A stretch of DNA of 64,000 bases from Paenibacillus sp. E222 (GTDB lineage Bacteria > Bacillota > Bacilli > Paenibacillales > Paenibacillaceae): positions 6,510,001-6,574,000 of the forward strand of contig NZ_CP058552.1 in the NCBI RefSeq assembly GCF_013401555.1. Direction: 5' to 3'. Made by a program: the position numbers and the translations under genes. Shown in pieces: positions 60,904-64,000 of the stretch (position 1 is the stretch's first letter; each line of letters opens with the position of its first letter). The notes beneath the pieces are model-generated. The model did not search any database. It was not told where the DNA came from and saw only the letters and a program-made list of their open reading frames with translations.

Positions 60904-62364
60904 TTATTCGATAGGCGGAGCAAAGACAACCGGCAACCAAATGATAAAGGTCGTTCCTTCTCCACGTCTGGTTACAACCTCGACAGACCCTTGGTGTTCC
61001 TCAATGATCCACTTGGCAATCGACAATCCCAGACCTATACCTGGTGTGGCACCGCGGGACTCATCCGCTCGATAGAACCGGTCAAAGATAAACGGAACTT
61101 CATCCCGATCCATTCCGATCCCCGTATCACTGATGCGCAATCCTACCTGCCCTTTATAAAGGATCGCATCAAGCGTAACCGAACCATTCGGAGTGTACTT
61201 GAAGGCATTCTCGATAAAAATAAACAGCATCTGCTGCAAATAGTCCTTGCTGCCGTTCACATATATGCCATTCAGAATCGTTAGATCTCCTGGACGCCAG
61301 TCTGCCTCATGATCAAGGAATTGTGATCTGCGAGCCACTTCCTGCACCAGAATCTGCAACGGAATCGGATTCAGTTCGATTTTCTGTCCTGTATCCGCTC
61401 TCGCCAATGACAGCATGTCACTGATCAGCCTGCTCATCCGTTTACCTTCATCCGCCATATCCTCTATCGCTTCAAGCGACATTTGTTTCACCGTTTCTTC
61501 ATCCAGATTCGGTCTGTCCGTGCTCTCCTGATCCCAAAGCTTCTTGAGGAAATCGACATTTCCACGAATGGTGGTCAGCGGGGTTCGCAGCTCATGTGAG
61601 GCATCAGATACAAACCTGCGCTGGGCCACATTCGTCTCTTCCAACCCTCGGAAGGACAACTCTGTGCGCTCAAGCATGTTATTCACGGTTTCGATCAGAC
61701 GTCCAATCTCATCCTTCGGCCCGCTATATTGAATCCGCACACTCAGGTCATCCCCGGATTGAATCTGATTGGCGGCATCAATCACATTCACAAGTGGACG
61801 CATCGACTTGCGTGCCAAAATCAGACCCGATGTAATGGCGAGTGCCATCGCCACAAGCCAGCCAAACACGAGAATATTGCGCAAAGCCTCCAGCAATCTT
61901 TCCTGAGAGCTAACATTGGTTCCAACTTGAAGAAGTCCCCTTATTTCATTGGTCCCCTGCAGAGATAATGGCTGCTGATTGACAAGAAAAGGTGTCCCAT
62001 TCACATAGATTTTGGATATCCCACGCTCTTTCAGAATCTCATTGGTTTTCACAACAGGAAATTTAATTTGAAACTTCTTCATATTTTCAGAGATTTTGAA
62101 CGTTCCGCTCTGATAATCCACGAGTTGAATATAGATTTGGGCTTCCCGAAGCTGACTCTCTGTAAAAGAGTCAATATCAAGCGATTGGGAGAGCGGGTTC
62201 ACACCGATTTGATTTGTAATCCATTCAATTTTGTCCTTCAACTGCTGCTCGACTTCCTGATATGAATTAAAATAAACAAAAGCGTAGATCACAACTCCCC
62301 AAAAAATGAGCACGGCTGCCAAGATGCCTGAATACCACGCGGTTAATCTTAACCGAATGGACAT
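60904..62364 (-). CDS. Sensor histidine kinase (HAMP-HisKA-HATPase)
   Basis: This is a 486-residue membrane kinase. It has a helix near residues 10-32, an extracellular sensor of about 130 residues, a second helix near 165-185, HAMP, then the HisKA domain with RRFVSDASHELRTPLTTIRGNVDF, the phosphorylated His, and the ATPase domain with FIENAFKYTPNG, LRISDTGIGMDRDE and GIGLGLSIAKWIIEEH. It is co-transcribed with the response regulator, starting one base after its stop. The ATG at 62364 follows GAGAGGTG. Because an htrA gene precedes the pair, it may resemble CssS of B. subtilis, which controls htrA, but this is only a guess. Confidence 0.92.
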   Translation of the reverse strand: MSIRLRLTAWYSGILAAVLIFWGVVIYAFVYFNSYQEVEQQLKDKIEWITNQIGVNPLSQSLDIDSFTESQLREAQIYIQLVDYQSGTFKISENMKKFQIKFPVVKTNEILKERGISKIYVNGTPFLVNQQPLSLQGTNEIRGLLQVGTNVSSQERLLEALRNILVFGWLVAMALAITSGLILARKSMRPLVNVIDAANQIQSGDDLSVRIQYSGPKDEIGRLIETVNNMLERTELSFRGLEETNVAQRRFVSDASHELRTPLTTIRGNVDFLKKLWDQESTDRPNLDEETVKQMSLEAIEDMADEGKRMSRLISDMLSLARADTGQKIELNPIPLQILVQEVARRSQFLDHEADWRPGDLTILNGIYVNGSKDYLQQMLFIFIENAFKYTPNGSVTLDAILYKGQVGLRISDTGIGMDRDEVPFIFDRFYRADESRGATPGIGLGLSIAKWIIEEHQGSVEVVTRRGEGTTFIIWLPVVFAPPIE

Positions 62365-62365
62365 G

Positions 62366-63055
62366 TCAGGAGTCACCTCTCAAAATATAGCCGGCTCCCC
62401 GGATGGTCTGGATCAAACGTTTGCCGCCGTATTCTTCGGTTTTTTGTCTGAGCATGGCAATATACACTTCGAGCACATTGGACTCACCACTATAATCATA
62501 ACCCCAGATTTTATCCATAATCAGATCACGGGACAGCACACGTTTCGGATTTTGCATGAACAGATTCAGCAATTCGAACTCCTTGGCAGTCAGTTCCAGA
62601 CGCTGACCGTCACGCAACACCTCACGAGAATCATTATCCAGAATAATATCCTCATACATAAGTCGATTATCAGGCGTGTCTGCTATATCCGCTTTACGAC
62701 GCAATAAGGCACGGACACGAGCCAAAAGTTCTTCAAGTGCAAACGGCTTCACGAGATAATCATCTGCACCTGTATCCAACCCGATTACCCGGCTCTGTAC
62801 TTCATCTTTGGCAGTGAGCATCAGTACGGGAACCTTGCTCCCCGCTTCTCTGAGTCTGCGGCATACTTCAAACCCGTCTATTTGTGGCATCATGACATCA
62901 AGAACCACGATATCAGGCTCTTTATCCATTAGCTTATTGAGGCCCTCCGCCCCATTCGAAGCTGTCTGTACATCATATCCTTCAAAAGCAAGTCCCCGCC
63001 GAAGCATGGACACGATTTTTTCATCATCATCGACAATCAGAATAGTTGAGCGCAT
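62366..63055 (-). CDS. OmpR-family response regulator
   Basis: This 229-residue regulator has a receiver domain (TILIVDDDEKIVSMLRRGL, Asp acceptor in PDIVVLDVMMP near residue 53, LMLTAKDE, DYLVKPFALEELLARVRALL) and a winged-helix output domain (LELTAKEFELLNLFMQNPKR, SRDLIMDKIWGYD, RTIRGAGYILRG-like end). It is the partner of the kinase gene that begins just after its stop. It lies upstream of htrA on the same strand but across 195 bp with a terminator. The stop TGA and the kinase ATG are separated by one base. Confidence 0.95.
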   Translation of the reverse strand: MRSTILIVDDDEKIVSMLRRGLAFEGYDVQTASNGAEGLNKLMDKEPDIVVLDVMMPQIDGFEVCRRLREAGSKVPVLMLTAKDEVQSRVIGLDTGADDYLVKPFALEELLARVRALLRRKADIADTPDNRLMYEDIILDNDSREVLRDGQRLELTAKEFELLNLFMQNPKRVLSRDLIMDKIWGYDYSGESNVLEVYIAMLRQKTEEYGGKRLIQTIRGAGYILRGDS

Positions 63056-63181
63056 GGTCTTTCTCCTTTATCCCTTAACGTTTTAATCTTATTGTAACAG
63101 CCAAAAGTGCAATCTGCATCTTCTCCAAACACCTTGTTGCTTTTCATGTCCAACTTGATGGATTACAAGCATATATAGTGC

Positions 63182-63213
63182 AAAAAAAACGGAAGGGCCC
63201 TCAAACCCTTCCG
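63182..63213 (-). terminator. Terminator after htrA
   Basis: On the minus strand CGGAAGGG and CCCTTCCG form a perfect 8-bp stem and are followed by eight T. Confidence 0.85.
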
Positions 63214-63250
63214 CTCTTCTAAACCTTATTCTATAACTCATAATTCGGCA

Positions 63251-64000
63251 TTATGGTTGTTGCTGCTGTTGTTCAGTCGTTTGTGTGGTATCATAATCGT
63301 TTTTGTTGCCGATTTTGATTTTCAGATCCATTTTTTTGCCATCCCGAACAACATTCAGAGTCACTTCACTGCCGATTTTCTGTTTCTTGATGAAATCAAT
63401 CAAATCCTGACTTGTACTGTATGCTGTGCCATTGGCCCCTGTGATGATGTCATAAGCACGCAGGTCTGCTTGGTAAGCAGGGGATTGATAGATCGTGCTG
63501 GCTACAACTGAACCTTCAGTGATATCCGTTCCCATCTGTTTAGCCACTTCAGGTGTAAGGGCCATCAGAGATGCACCAATGAACGGTACGGGCTCTTTTG
63601 GAACTTCTTTGTTTTCTTTCAGATATTTAACCGCATCCGAGATTACACTCGAAGGAATGGCAAACCCAATGCCCTGTGCATCCGCGCTAACCGCAACGTT
63701 CATACCAATGACTTCACCATTGAGGTTAAGCAACGGTCCACCGGAGTTACCAGGATTGATGGAAGCATCCGTTTGTAACAAGTGGCTGTACTCACGAGTT
63801 TTGCCTGTTTCTTCGTCCGGAATGCTGATCGTACGTTCTTTCGCACTCAACACACCTGCAGTAACTGTGTGTTCAAATCCTTCCGGGTTACCAATAGCTA
63901 CAAGCCATTCACCCACTTGTGTGCTGTTGGAATCGCCCAGTGGAGCGACAGGGAAAGCATCATCGCCGCTGTTTTTCTCGATTTTCAATACGGCAAGGTC
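63251..64000 (-). CDS. HtrA/DegP-type serine protease, N-terminus beyond the window
   Basis: The frame continues past the right edge. The last visible codons give DLAVLKIEK, containing the catalytic Asp, then WLVAIGNPEGFEHTVTAGVL, the catalytic Ser in INPGNSGGPLLNLNGEVIGMN, and a C-terminal PDZ domain (ASTIYQSPAYQADLRAYDII, VTLNVVRDGKKMDLKI). A Gln/Thr-rich tail ends the protein. HtrA proteases degrade misfolded extracytoplasmic proteins. The His of the triad and the membrane anchor lie outside the window. Placed just ahead of a two-component pair. Confidence 0.92.
   Translation of the reverse strand, partial: DLAVLKIEKNSGDDAFPVAPLGDSNSTQVGEWLVAIGNPEGFEHTVTAGVLSAKERTISIPDEETGKTREYSHLLQTDASINPGNSGGPLLNLNGEVIGMNVAVSADAQGIGFAIPSSVISDAVKYLKENKEVPKEPVPFIGASLMALTPEVAKQMGTDITEGSVVASTIYQSPAYQADLRAYDIITGANGTAYSTSQDLIDFIKKQKIGSEVTLNVVRDGKKMDLKIKIGNKNDYDTTQTTEQQQQQP

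Noticed and set aside
1..64000. CRISPR arrays, tRNA or rRNA genes, insertion sequences, prophage
   Set aside because: No regularly spaced repeats, tRNA cloverleaf sequences, rRNA segments, transposases or phage genes were recognised on either strand.

Overview
The window looks like chromosomal DNA of a Paenibacillus (Bacillota). The evidence is the SpoVR/YhbH/PrkA sporulation set, a PdaA-type muramic-acid deacetylase, AbrB-like and LacI regulators, YesM/YesN-type two-component systems with a solute-binding lipoprotein, Firmicute Shine-Dalgarno sequences with many TTG/GTG starts, and a kinase-type lasso peptide cluster closely resembling that of paeninodin. No rRNA, tRNA, CRISPR array, insertion sequence or prophage was recognised.

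Layout. 1-8.5 kb: housekeeping genes (DUF1802 fragment, Dps, methionine-salvage mtnK-mtnA, YunC, a possible LSm-like protein, DUF423, DegV, PdaA, a zinc-ribbon protein). 8.6-17.9 kb: APS kinase, then an eight-gene lasso peptide operon on the minus strand in the order sulfotransferase, cyclase, precursor, kinase, RRE protein, protease, nucleotidyltransferase, ABC exporter. It has a promoter whose spacer is a perfect palindrome, and an attenuator-like structure right after the precursor gene. 18-24.9 kb: an Atg22-like transporter, yhbH-spoVR, and a MHYT-PAS-GGDEF-EAL protein. 25-36 kb: sugar-type binding protein with histidine kinase and AraC-type regulator, a LacI regulator, a HemAT-like globin sensor, prkA and a DUF2161 nuclease-like protein. 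36-41.3 kb: azoreductase, aminotransferase, LuxR-type regulator, a membrane coiled-coil protein with a phosphodiester glycosidase, and a 34-residue membrane peptide. 41.3-52.7 kb: a beta-1,2-glucan (sophorooligosaccharide) utilisation operon: esterase, two permeases, binding protein, GH3 beta-glucosidase, GH94-type 1,2-beta-oligoglucan phosphorylase, LacI regulator. 53-64 kb: beta-lactamase-like hydrolase, GNAT, AbrB-family protein, TrmL, SerC, an E. coli-like glutamine synthetase, DAHP synthase, IspH, a two-component system and the start of an HtrA protease.

The most interesting system is the lasso peptide cluster. The precursor (46 residues) has a leader ending in Thr-Met and a 24-residue core starting AGTGYRQID, which predicts an Ala1-Asp9 ring. 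The core ends in Ser, the residue phosphorylated in paeninodin. The operon also encodes a sulfotransferase whose PAPS loop resembles tyrosylprotein sulfotransferases, the core has a Tyr in a strongly acidic context (DADLYD), and an APS kinase gene for making PAPS lies just beyond the exporter. A lasso peptide that is both phosphorylated and sulfated is an inference, but a specific and testable one.
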